A DNA stretch of 8,782 nucleotides. Origin: Planctomycetota bacterium (GTDB lineage: Bacteria; Planctomycetota; Phycisphaerae; WQYP01). The notes beneath the pieces were generated by a model, which saw only the letters and a list, made by a program, of their open reading frames with translations, was not told where the DNA came from and did not search any database. This document shows, in pieces, positions 1 to 6,422 of the stretch (the first letter of the stretch is position 1; each line of letters begins with the position of its first letter). The translations under genes were made by a program, and so were the position numbers. The DNA is taken from positions 1-8,782 of the forward strand of contig JAJXZA010000179.1 in assembly GCA_021780285.1 (NCBI GenBank), read 5' to 3'.

Positions 1-241
1 AGAAATAAAGGTAAATAATCGGATGTTGCCAGCCATCCGAGTAAAAAATGCGCCCAAATCGGTCGCATACGGTCAGGAACCCTCATTTATTGCCTAATTT
101 CGCCACTTTGGCCCGTGAACGGTTACCATCGTCATAACCCATGTTTTTGTAGTGCAAATGCCGTTTGGTATGATTCGGCATGGCCCGACGCCCGATTTAT
201 TGGCAGACCCCCCGCGATCTGTGTCAGCATCACATTTGCAT

Positions 242-270
242 TTGTACCCGCTTCAACGTAGCATTATTCT
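242..270 (+). promoter_or_regulatory. Possible sigma70-type promoter for rnr
   Basis: TTGTAC (242-247) and TATTCT (265-270) are separated by 17 bp, an ideal spacing for a housekeeping sigma factor. Each hexamer matches the consensus at four of six positions. Initiation would fall near 276-278 and give a leader of about 250 nt before the preferred rnr start at 524. A second, weaker possibility is TATACT at 491-496, close to the start codon, but it lacks a well-spaced -35 box. Motif match only. Confidence 0.3.
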
Positions 271-385
271 CTGTTACTGAGGAAAGCCTCAAACCCGCAC
301 CTCCTGTTGCCCCGGCGTTTTTTACACTCCGTTGCCTTTAAGTGCCTTTGAGATACCCCGGTATTTGCAGGCGCACCGGCAAAAA

Positions 386-424
386 CCTCCGGCTCGCCTG
401 CGGCACAACGCCGCACGCCGGTGG
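386..424 (+). other. GC-rich stem-loop in the rnr leader
   Basis: Two nested stems can be paired by eye: 386-393 with 417-424 (seven of eight pairs, one T-T mismatch) and 399-404 (TGCGGC) with 410-415 (GCCGCA) closing a five-base loop. An alternative outer stem is 374-380 (CACCGGC) with 417-423 (GCCGGTG). It lies about 100 nt upstream of the preferred start codon, in what would be the mRNA leader if transcription starts near 276. It could be a processing or regulatory structure, or simply a product of high GC content. Confidence 0.3.
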
Positions 425-510
425 CTTGGTCATCTGCGGCCCATGGGTATTGCTCCCGGCCCGCAGGATGTTGCCAACCGCAAGGCGCGATATACTTTTT
501 ACAGGTTTTT

Positions 511-517
511 CGGAGAG
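511..517 (+). promoter_or_regulatory. Ribosome binding site that decides the rnr start
   Basis: CGGAGAG at 511-517 leaves six bases to a TTG codon at 524. The two other in-frame candidates, TTG at 332 and ATG at 443, have no comparable Shine-Dalgarno sequence. Recognisable RNase R homology also starts just after 524. Confidence 0.55.
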
Positions 518-523
518 CCTGCA

Positions 524-3115
524 TTGGCTGACAGTTTTAAGAACATCATTGTAAATCATCTGGCTGCGGAAGCCGGCGGGCCGCTGGCCATTGCCGAGCT
601 GCGGCGGCGCATCAATCCCGCCCGTGAAGAAGCCGACGCCTTTGACCAGGCCATAGACGAGCTTATTCGTCAGGGCCGAGTAATACCCGACGATTCGGGC
701 GCTGCCATTGAGCTGCCCTCCCGCCAGGATGAGTTTGCGGGCATTTTTCATTCAACAACGCGCGACTTTGGTTTTGTAACCCCGCTTAAGCTCGATGGCC
801 GCGATGATATTTTTATCCCCGCGCAAGACACCGCCGGCTCGCTCAACGGCGACGTGGTATTGGTGCGGCTCGTGGCCGCCGGCAAACGCGACGACCGCGG
901 ACGCTCAACCGCGGGCCGCGTGGTGGATATTTTGCGCCGGGCCAGCAACCGCAGCGTGGGCACATTAGCCCAGGAACTTAACGCGTGGGTCGTTATTCCC
1001 GATGGCAACGTACACAAAGCCCCCATTGTGGTGCACGACCCGGGCGCCAAAAACGCCGCCATCGGCGACAAGGTTGTGGTGGAACTTCTGCGATTTGCAG
1101 CCCCCGGCAAACCGGCCGAAGGCGTTATCATTGAAGTGCTCGGCCCGCGCGGCGAGCCGGAGGTTGAGCTTGCCAGCATTATTCACCAGTTTGAATTGCC
1201 GGGCGAATTTCCGCCCGAAGCGCTGGAGCAGGCGCGGCAGGCGGCGTTGCAGTTTGAACCCGCCGCCGCAGGCCAGCGCGAAGACCTCACCGGCGAATTG
1301 ATCGTAACCATAGACCCCGACGACGCCCGTGACTTTGACGATGCCATCAGCCTGCGGCCGCTGCTCGACGACAGCGACTCTGCCGCCGACGTGGAAGAAC
1401 TGCTCGGCCCGGAACTTTCGCAGCGACCCGGCCCCGCCGCCTGGGAACTCGGCGTGCATATCGCCGACGTGGCCCATTTTGTACCCGTTGAATCTCCGCT
1501 CGATATGGAAGCACGCCGCCGCGGCAACAGCATTTATTTTCCGCGGCAGGTTATTCCCATGCTGCCCGAACTGCTCTCCAATGGCGTCTGTTCGCTGCAG
1601 CAAGATCAGCCAAGGCTTACCAAAAGCGCCTTTATTCGCTACGACCGCCATGGCCGGGTGGTGGGCGCCCGATTTGCCAACACGGTTATTCGCTCGGCAC
1701 GCCGTCTGACCTACCGCGATGCGCAGGCCATTATTGACGACGCCCGCGGCCATGGCCGGCCCTACAGCAAGGGCCTGCTCGATTCGCCGCCCAATCCAAA
1801 CGTGCCGAAAGTGCCGGGGCCGGTGCGCGATCTTCTGGTAAATATGGACAAACTGGCGCGGGTTATTCAGCGCCGGCGCCTCGCCCAGGGCATGATTGTG
1901 CTGGACCTGCCCGAAGTTGAACTCATCATGGACCCCGACGGCCGCGTCATAGACGCCCGTCCCGAAGACGATTCATTTACCCATAAAATTATCGAAATGT
2001 TCATGGTTGAAGCCAACGAGGGGGTGGCACGCTTTTTAACCGACAAGGGTCTTTCGGTGCTGCGGCGCATTCACCCCGAGCCTGACATGGAAGTTTCAGA
2101 CCAGGTGCGGCGCTTCATGGCGGCATCCGGCAAGAAAACGCCGCGCACCCTCGATCGCCGCATGATTCAAGAACTGCTCGACAGCGTGCGGGGTACGCCG
2201 GTGGCCTACGCGGTGCACCTTTCGGTGCTCAAAACCTTTACCACCGCCGAATATTCGCCTGAAGCAATGGGCCATTACGCCCTGGCCAGCGACAACTACG
2301 CACATTTTACCTCGCCCATTCGGCGGTATGCCGACCTTGTTATTCACCGCTGTCTTGATTCGCTGATTGCCCAGGAACATGGGCCTGCGGGTGCTGGGGG
2401 CGCTCGCCGCAAAAAGCCGGCCCGCACCAGGCCGCCGCAGTGCGACAACGTGGCCCCATCCGCCATGGAAACATGCCTGCTGATGCCGCAAACCTTGGGC
2501 AACGTGCCCGATCATATAACACTGCAAAAACTTTCGCGGCATTTGTCGTTTACCGAGCGCCGGGCACAAAATGCTGAACGCGAACTGCGGCAGGTAAAAG
2601 TGCTTGAACTGCTTTCGCAGCACATCGGCGACACGGTGGACGGCGTAATTACCGGTGTAAATAACTTTGGCGTATTTGTGCAGTCCAGCCGCTTTTTGGT
2701 CGAAGGCATGGTTCGCGTTTCAGACCTGCCCCCTGATTACTGGATGTTTGACGACCGCACCGGCTGCCTTCGCGGGCAGCGCACAGGCCGCAAAATCGCC
2801 CTGGGCGATCCGGTGCGTGTGCAGATTATGGCCATCAATGTACCCACCCGACGTATGGATTTACTGCTGCTCGAGCACGGCTCGGTGCGCGGCGGCAAGC
2901 CGGCGCTTAAACCCGTGATGCCCCGGCGCGACCTCAAGAGCATCGCCGCCAGCAAGGTATCACGCGAAAAATGGCGGCCCGGCGGCGAGATGCAACCGCG
3001 CAGCCGACAGGGCGGCCGGAGCGGCAAAGGCGAACGAACGCGCCGCGGCCACGCAGACCAGCGCGGCCCGCGGGGCCGACAGGGGCGACGGGGCCGCCAG
3101 CGCCGCGGACGCTAA
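524..3115 (+). CDS. rnr: Ribonuclease R (RNase II/RNB family 3'-5' exoribonuclease)
   Basis: Processive, Mg-dependent 3'-5' exoribonuclease that degrades structured RNA in the cytoplasm and helps in mRNA turnover and rRNA quality control. From the TTG start it has 863 residues, close to the usual 750-850. In order: a winged-helix-like N-terminus (about 1-60), cold-shock/OB domains (about 70-230), the RNB catalytic domain (about 250-620 plus the segment after the insertion), an S1 RNA-binding domain (about 703-785) and a basic Arg/Gly-rich tail (786-863). The catalytic cluster IDPDDARDFDDA supplies D264, D270, D272 and D273 with exactly the spacing of the RNase II metal ligands, and HFTSPIRRY (594-602) is the conserved active-site block. 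Odd points are an acidic insertion (about 280-306) right after the catalytic aspartates and a roughly 45-residue basic, Cys-containing insertion (about 618-664). The frame is open back to 332, so a longer N-terminus is possible. The next gene starts 27 bp downstream. Confidence 0.95.
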   Translation: MADSFKNIIVNHLAAEAGGPLAIAELRRRINPAREEADAFDQAIDELIRQGRVIPDDSGAAIELPSRQDEFAGIFHSTTRDFGFVTPLKLDGRDDIFIPAQDTAGSLNGDVVLVRLVAAGKRDDRGRSTAGRVVDILRRASNRSVGTLAQELNAWVVIPDGNVHKAPIVVHDPGAKNAAIGDKVVVELLRFAAPGKPAEGVIIEVLGPRGEPEVELASIIHQFELPGEFPPEALEQARQAALQFEPAAAGQREDLTGELIVTIDPDDARDFDDAISLRPLLDDSDSAADVEELLGPELSQRPGPAAWELGVHIADVAHFVPVESPLDMEARRRGNSIYFPRQVIPMLPELLSNGVCSLQQDQPRLTKSAFIRYDRHGRVVGARFANTVIRSARRLTYRDAQAIIDDARGHGRPYSKGLLDSPPNPNVPKVPGPVRDLLVNMDKLARVIQRRRLAQGMIVLDLPEVELIMDPDGRVIDARPEDDSFTHKIIEMFMVEANEGVARFLTDKGLSVLRRIHPEPDMEVSDQVRRFMAASGKKTPRTLDRRMIQELLDSVRGTPVAYAVHLSVLKTFTTAEYSPEAMGHYALASDNYAHFTSPIRRYADLVIHRCLDSLIAQEHGPAGAGGARRKKPARTRPPQCDNVAPSAMETCLLMPQTLGNVPDHITLQKLSRHLSFTERRAQNAERELRQVKVLELLSQHIGDTVDGVITGVNNFGVFVQSSRFLVEGMVRVSDLPPDYWMFDDRTGCLRGQRTGRKIALGDPVRVQIMAINVPTRRMDLLLLEHGSVRGGKPALKPVMPRRDLKSIAASKVSREKWRPGGEMQPRSRQGGRSGKGERTRRGHADQRGPRGRQGRRGRQRRGR

Positions 3116-3142
3116 CCCCACTCGCACGCAGAGGCAACGGCT

Positions 3143-3421
3143 ATGCTACAGCACCTTCCGCACCGTAACCTAACTGGCGCCGCCGCCATGGCGGCTCTGC
3201 TCCTTGCCCTGCCCGGCTGTTCGCACAGCACCGCGGCCCAACGCAATGCCGCCCGCGAGCAGGTTTGGCAGACCATTGCCCGCGATGAAGGTGAATTGCC
3301 ACCGGCCCCGGCAACACCCATGCACTACACCATCACGCCCGGTAACAACCCGCCGCCGCCCCATAATGTCGCCACGCCCGACAATTGGGTCGGCGGATTT
3401 GGGCCACCAGCCATGCGATAG
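3143..3421 (+). CDS. Small putative lipoprotein, function unknown
   Basis: A 92-residue protein with a short charged start (His, Arg), a hydrophobic Ala/Leu stretch at about 11-23 and a lipobox-like LPGC with Cys at 26, so it is probably exported and lipid-modified. Proline at the -2 position is not typical of a lipobox, which lowers certainty. The mature part is short, polar and Pro-rich, with a PPPP run near residue 72 and no domain I recognise. AGAGG at 3129-3133 precedes the ATG by nine bases. It begins 27 bp after the rnr stop, on the same strand, so it is probably co-transcribed with rnr, although nothing links the functions. An internal ATG at 3188 would remove most of the signal sequence and is less likely. 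Confidence 0.6.
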   Translation: MLQHLPHRNLTGAAAMAALLLALPGCSHSTAAQRNAAREQVWQTIARDEGELPPAPATPMHYTITPGNNPPPPHNVATPDNWVGGFGPPAMR

Positions 3422-3461
3422 ATTCAAGACCGCCAAAACCACTGCGTCGGCGAAATATTTG

Positions 3462-3490
3462 GGAACCATAACCACTCGGCAGCGTCTAAA
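3462..3490 (+). promoter_or_regulatory. Candidate ECF sigma autoregulatory promoter
   Basis: GGAACC (3462-3467) matches the classical -35 element of ECF sigma factors, and GTCTAA (3484-3489) matches their -10 element. The spacer is 16 bp, within the usual 15-17. It ends only four bases before the ATG of an ECF sigma gene, which is where self-activating promoters of such genes lie. Initiation would fall at or within a few bases of the start codon, predicting a leaderless or nearly leaderless mRNA. This agrees with the absence of a Shine-Dalgarno sequence before 3494. GGAAC alone recurs in this GC-rich window; the paired -10 and position are what make this one credible. Confidence 0.5.
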
Positions 3491-3493
3491 ACT

Positions 3494-4126
3494 ATGAGTG
3501 CAAGCAGCATAAGCACCGATGCATCGCCCGCACCCGACAACCCGGGCTTGCCGGCCGATGCGCCGGTCGCCCTGCTCGCACAACAGGACGCCCACGCGAT
3601 GGATGTATTTGTCAGGCAGCATCAAGACCGGCTTTACTCGGCAGTGCTGCGCATGGTCGCCAACCGCGACGATGCCGCCGACATCGTCCAGGACACCCTG
3701 GCCAAAGCCATCGAAAATATCCGCGGATTTGCCGGCCAATCATCGCTGTATACCTGGGTGTTTCGCATTGCCGTTAACGAGGCGCTCACGCATTTGCGGC
3801 GGCGAAAGCTGCGCCTCACGCAACCACTGCCCGACGCAAGCTCAACCGGCATGAGCGATGGGACCGACAACCCCGCCGACACCGCCGCCAACCGGCTGGA
3901 CTATCAGCACGCGCTGACCGCATTGGCCAGCCTGAGCGATGAACATCGCCTGCTGATTGTGCTGCGCGACATAGACGGAGCCGACTACCAGCAAATTGCC
4001 GCGGTTACGGGTTTGCCGGTCGGCACGGTTAAGTCGCGGTTGTTTCGCGCCCGGCTGGCGCTGCGCCAGGCCATGACCGTTCACGCCCATCCACCAGATG
4101 CGGAGGCCGCCGATGAGCCAGCCTGA
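3494..4126 (+). CDS. ECF-type RNA polymerase sigma factor (RpoE-like)
   Basis: A 210-residue extracytoplasmic-function sigma factor that redirects RNA polymerase to a stress or envelope regulon. Sigma region 2 spans about 36-105, with the typical RDDAADIVQDT block (58-68), the core- and -10-binding helix running to YTWVFRIAVNEALTHLRRR (86-104). After a polar linker (110-138) comes region 4 (about 145-194) with the SLSDEHRLLIVL entry helix and a helix-turn-helix, DYQQIAAVTGLPVGTVKSRL (164-183), for the -35 element. Regions 1.2 and 3 are absent, as in all ECF members. The ATG at 3494 has no Shine-Dalgarno sequence; the next ATG (3599) would cut into the conserved helix before region 2, so 3494 is preferred. 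The last 14 bp overlap the anti-sigma-like gene, a typical translationally coupled pair. The signal and the ECF subgroup cannot be told from the sequence. Confidence 0.93.
   Translation: MSASSISTDASPAPDNPGLPADAPVALLAQQDAHAMDVFVRQHQDRLYSAVLRMVANRDDAADIVQDTLAKAIENIRGFAGQSSLYTWVFRIAVNEALTHLRRRKLRLTQPLPDASSTGMSDGTDNPADTAANRLDYQHALTALASLSDEHRLLIVLRDIDGADYQQIAAVTGLPVGTVKSRLFRARLALRQAMTVHAHPPDAEAADEPA
4102..4106 (+). promoter_or_regulatory. Ribosome binding site of the anti-sigma-like gene
   Basis: GGAGG at 4102-4106, inside the end of the sigma gene, lies six bases before the ATG at 4113. It is the reason to prefer 4113 over the in-frame start at 4098, which has no such site. Confidence 0.65.
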
Positions 4127-5117
4127 TTTTATTTTTGATGAGGCGACCGAACACGCACTGCTGGCGTATGTTGAGGGCATCGCATCACCGCAGCAGCATG
4201 CGGCCGTAGTGCAACTGCTGCGGCAGGATGCCAGGCTCGCGGCAATGGTTGCCGAAATGCGGGCCGATCGGCAGATGCTCACATCGCTGCCATCCATCAA
4301 AGCACCCGCAAACATCGCCGCGCAGGTGGCCCAACAGGTAACGGCCAACGCCGAGCAACGGCGCCGGCGACCGCACTGGCTCGACACCACAGCCATCAGC
4401 CTGATTGCCGCCACACTGCTGGTGATATGTTTACCCCTCGCTTTGCTGCAAACCGCACCGCAGAGCAAGTTGCCGGGGCAGCCGAAGCGCGTAGCGCTGC
4501 TAAACAAACCGTTGATTGTTTCAGTCCCGCGGCTGGCATTAAATGCCGCCGCACAACATCGCTCGCTCAATCAGTTGCAGCAAACGCCTCCGGCGCAGGC
4601 GGCAGCGCGCGTCGCGTTCGCTCTGCCCAAGGCGGCCATGAAGCCGGAGATTTTGCAGCAAGCGTCCGCTGTCGCCGTGCCGGTAATCATTCTTGATGTG
4701 CATACCGCAGCCCAGCGCCAGGCGGTAATGCGCGAGATTGACAACATTCGCACAGCCACCGCAACCCCTGCGACCGCAGCCTTCGCGGCCGCCGCCGCGG
4801 GCCAACGTGTTGATCGCCCAGTCGGCCAAGCCCGCATGGCGCAACCTGAGCCTGCCAGGGCAGCGTCGCAACCGGCAAGCCCTTCCACCTGGCTGCTGCG
4901 CTTAACACCAATACAATTGCGCACGCTGCAGCAGCTTGCGGCCTCAGCGCCCGCACCTGCAAAGGTCGCACAAGCTGCGGCCCAGATCAATGCGCCCGCA
5001 ACTACCCGGTCCAACGCAGCAGCCGCCAAAAATGCCGCCGCCACCGCCCCGGCAGCCACCAGTCGCCTGTATAAAATTATTGTCCGATTAACCCTACCTG
5101 CACCAACAAAGCACTGA
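4113..5117 (+). CDS. Probable membrane-bound anti-sigma factor
   Basis: A 334-residue protein. The N-terminal 85 or so residues are helical and charged, beginning with an acidic LLAYVEG segment like that at the start of many anti-sigma domains; this part would hold the sigma factor in the cytoplasm. A basic stretch (RRRR, about 83-86) precedes one transmembrane helix at about 92-112 (AISLIAATLLVICLPLALL), giving a cytoplasmic N-terminus and an exported C-terminus by the positive-inside rule. The exported part (113-334) is Ala/Gln/Pro-rich with short beta-like segments (VPVIILDV, STWLLRLT, RLYKIIVRL). No HxxxCxxC zinc motif is present, so it is not a standard ZAS domain. The call rests mainly on the 14-bp overlap with the sigma gene and the topology; sequence similarity is too weak to name a family. 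It could instead be an unrelated structural membrane protein. Confidence 0.7.
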   Translation: MSQPDFIFDEATEHALLAYVEGIASPQQHAAVVQLLRQDARLAAMVAEMRADRQMLTSLPSIKAPANIAAQVAQQVTANAEQRRRRPHWLDTTAISLIAATLLVICLPLALLQTAPQSKLPGQPKRVALLNKPLIVSVPRLALNAAAQHRSLNQLQQTPPAQAAARVAFALPKAAMKPEILQQASAVAVPVIILDVHTAAQRQAVMREIDNIRTATATPATAAFAAAAAGQRVDRPVGQARMAQPEPARAASQPASPSTWLLRLTPIQLRTLQQLAASAPAPAKVAQAAAQINAPATTRSNAAAAKNAAATAPAATSRLYKIIVRLTLPAPTKH

Positions 5118-5158
5118 GATCACAAAGCAGTAACCTCGCAGACGCTCCATGCGGCTGC

Positions 5159-5443
5159 TCATCCATGCCCCGCAGCATGCCACGCGGTGACCAGGTTGTA
5201 CAGAATGTTCAAACCAATGCCGATGAGTGCGAACGCGACAAGAATTTTTATGCTCATCCACAGCGCCGCCCGAGGCATTTTATGCAGTTCCGGCTGGCGC
5301 ACCGTTTGATATACCACGCTTATAATGGCCACCAGCGGCAGCAAAAACCACATCCACAGTACGGTCAAATGCGGCACCGCCGCATACAGCGGGTCTACCA
5401 GCGGAATAAAGCCGGGCACAAGCAGCGTACATTCAGGCAGCAT
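5159..5443 (-). CDS. Small two-helix membrane protein, function unknown
   Basis: A 94-residue protein with two clear hydrophobic segments, about 27-46 (TVLWMWFLLPLVAIISVVY) and about 61-82 (LWMSIKILVAFALIGIGLNI), joined by a polar loop (QTVRQPELHKMPRA). The short tail is His/Gly-rich. It is chosen from an open frame extending back to 5782 because the ATG at 5443 overlaps the end of the upstream gene by 11 bp, the usual arrangement of coupled genes; a G-rich sequence about four bases before it could bind the ribosome weakly. Codons upstream of 5443 in this frame look like the shadow of the neighbour. I do not recognise the family. The overlap suggests it acts together with the upstream membrane protein. 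Its stop lies 41 bp from that of the convergent anti-sigma-like gene, with no clear terminator between them. Confidence 0.65.
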   Translation of the reverse strand: MLPECTLLVPGFIPLVDPLYAAVPHLTVLWMWFLLPLVAIISVVYQTVRQPELHKMPRAALWMSIKILVAFALIGIGLNILYNLVTAWHAAGHG

Positions 5444-5948
5444 GGGCACCCCCACCCGCGGCCGCTGGAGGCACAGCCGGCGATGGCTCGCTGACACGCA
5501 TAAATAAATCCACGAGCACCAAAAGGTTAAGCCAGCCCGCCAAGCCGCAATAAGCCGTGGCAATGCCCTGAATAATAGGCGCAAAGCCAACCGGGCGGCC
5601 CGCATCAGGCGGGGGCAACATCTGCGTAACCGTTTGGCCCAGTGAGTTAACCCGCCGCGTCGGCACCAGGGCGGGGTCCACGCGGTTGCGAATGGCGACG
5701 CCCACAAGCGTTGGCCAGCCGGCGGCATACTGCGAGTAATCCCACAGAGGCTGGCGGGGGCGGTCCAGCGCCCGCACGCCACCCAAAAGAAGGCCCGTAA
5801 AAAACAACAGGTGAATGGCTACGGCAAATATCAGAGCGCGTTTGCGATCGCCCACAAGGTAATGGCCAAGGCCGGGCACAAGCCAACCCAGCATAAGCGC
5901 GGCGTAGTCGCGCCCGCCGGTGGAAGATGATGTTTGCGCCGCTGCCAT
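5433..5948 (-). CDS. Multi-pass membrane protein, resembles DUF6677
   Basis: A 171-residue integral membrane protein. The N-terminal motif GWLVPGLGHYLVGDRKRA (21-38) is a TM2-like helical hairpin: a first hydrophobic helix with Pro-Gly, a polar turn GDRKR, then a second helix (about 38-57, ALIFAVAIHLLFFTGLLLGG). A Pro-rich, soluble middle (58-125) is followed by a third hydrophobic region at about 130-155 (AYCGLAGWLNLLVLVDLFM) and an Ala/Pro/Gly tail. From memory this resembles DUF6677 proteins of planctomycetes; the function is unknown. The ATG at 5948 is preferred: TGGAG lies about 11 bases upstream, and the alternative TTG at 5996 has no site. It heads a two-gene unit with the overlapping small membrane protein and is preceded by a good promoter at 6078-6050. 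Confidence 0.75.
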   Translation of the reverse strand: MAAAQTSSSTGGRDYAALMLGWLVPGLGHYLVGDRKRALIFAVAIHLLFFTGLLLGGVRALDRPRQPLWDYSQYAAGWPTLVGVAIRNRVDPALVPTRRVNSLGQTVTQMLPPPDAGRPVGFAPIIQGIATAYCGLAGWLNLLVLVDLFMRVSEPSPAVPPAAAGGGAHAA

Positions 5949-6049
5949 TAAACCAAATGCTCCACCAAGTGCTCTAATGCTCACAATGAACCGCAAATCG
6001 CCGCCCGCCGCAGCTTGGCTGCCCCGGCCGCAATCAACTCTGGAAGGCG

Positions 6050-6078
6050 TTTATACAAGCCAGCGTACGGTTTGCCAA
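6050..6078 (-). promoter_or_regulatory. Sigma70-type promoter for the membrane-protein pair
   Basis: On the minus strand TTGGCA (6078-6073) and TATAAA (6055-6050) are separated by exactly 17 bp; each differs from the consensus by one or two bases. Initiation would fall near 6043, leaving about 95 nt of leader before the ATG at 5948. It is the best housekeeping-type promoter match noticed in the window. Confidence 0.55.
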
Positions 6079-6185
6079 CCATGCTCCAAACCGCTTGACC
6101 CTCAACACATTTCACATGGCGGCATCACCGCGCAACATGCCCGGCAGCAGACTGGGCGGCGCCAACCAGCCGTTGCCATAACCTC

Positions 6186-6216
6186 GTGCTCTGTCACACC
6201 CAAAAATTAGGATTGA
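6186..6216 (+). repeat. Left terminal inverted repeat (31 bp)
   Basis: Begins GTGCTCTGTCACACCC and ends TTAGGATTGA. It is the exact reverse complement of 6423-6453 with no mismatch in 31 positions, checked base by base. Its AT-rich inner half contrasts with the GC-rich interior of the element. Confidence 0.95.
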
Positions 6217-6316
6217 TTGGTCGCAAATGCCCCAGCTGCAAGGAGCCAGCGGCGAAAACCGGGTCCGTAGACCCATTGAGCCGCTGCGACGCCGCAGATG
6301 GGGCATTTGCGGCCAA
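6217..6316. repeat. Internal hairpin A of the palindromic element
   Basis: Starts immediately after the left terminal repeat. Three stacked stems can be paired: 6217-6239 with 6294-6316 (21 of 23 positions complementary, one of the exceptions a possible G-U pair in + strand RNA), 6247-6253 (CAGCGGC) with 6280-6286 (GCCGCTG), and 6261-6265 (GGGTC) with 6270-6274 (GACCC) closing a CGTA tetraloop. The result is one long, roughly 100-nt imperfect hairpin. Confidence 0.85.
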
Positions 6317-6330
6317 CCCTGCTGGCGGGG

Positions 6331-6416
6331 GCCAAGGGGCTGCAGGCTTTGGCGCTCGTCGTCAATGTATGTTCCCATACACAATCCTCCTCGCTTCGCG
6401 CCTCCAACCCCTTGGC
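6331..6416. repeat. Internal hairpin B of the palindromic element
   Basis: The outer stem pairs 6331-6346 with 6401-6416 (14 of 16 positions, with GCCAAGGGG against CCCCTTGGC at the base). The apex is TGTATG (6366-6371) and CATACA (6376-6381) around a TTCC tetraloop. The middle part is poorly paired. A third copy of GCCAAGGGG lies just outside the element at 6463-6471 and could compete for the same partner. Confidence 0.7.
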
Positions 6417-6422
6417 TCTCCG

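Larger units (their letters stand above)
1..523. other. Gene-free upstream region of rnr
   Basis: No reading frame here has both a plausible start with a ribosome binding site and protein-like composition. The region is visibly richer in A+T up to about 330 than the genes that follow, as expected of intergenic DNA. A short open frame from the left edge (2-97) could be the tail of a gene outside the window but shows no recognisable motif. Small stem-loops occur at 20-39 (CGGATG/CATCCG), 158-181 (ATGCCG/CGGCAT) and 278-291 (TGAGG/CCTCA). None is followed directly by a convincing T tract, so I do not call terminators. From 332 to 523 the frame of rnr stays open, but this part is judged to be leader rather than protein. 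Confidence 0.55.

Noticed and set aside
20..39. Stem-loop CGGATG/CATCCG as a terminator of an upstream gene
   Set aside because: Only six pairs and no adjoining T tract on either strand.
76..100. GGAACC at 76-81 as a second ECF promoter
   Set aside because: No GTCTAA-like -10 at the right spacing; GGAAC recurs by chance several times in the window.
332..523. N-terminal extension of RNase R from TTG 332 or ATG 443
   Set aside because: No ribosome binding site at either codon, composition unlike the rest of the gene, and family similarity begins after 524, where a good site precedes TTG. Kept as an alternative only.
965..1753. 262-residue open frame on the minus strand inside rnr
   Set aside because: It is antisense to the conserved RNase R catalytic region, shows no domain, and long antisense frames are expected in GC-rich genes with strong codon bias.
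3842..4570. 242-residue minus-strand frame across the sigma and anti-sigma genes
   Set aside because: Shadow of two well-supported coding genes with clear motifs and a coupled start; no ribosome binding site or motif of its own.
5118..5158. Bidirectional terminator between the convergent genes
   Set aside because: The 41-bp gap has no stable hairpin with T tracts; any terminator would have to lie inside a coding region.
5920..6210. 96-residue + strand frame ending in the palindromic element
   Set aside because: Overlaps the start of the membrane-protein gene and its promoter in antisense, has no recognisable motif, and its end is the element's terminal repeat.
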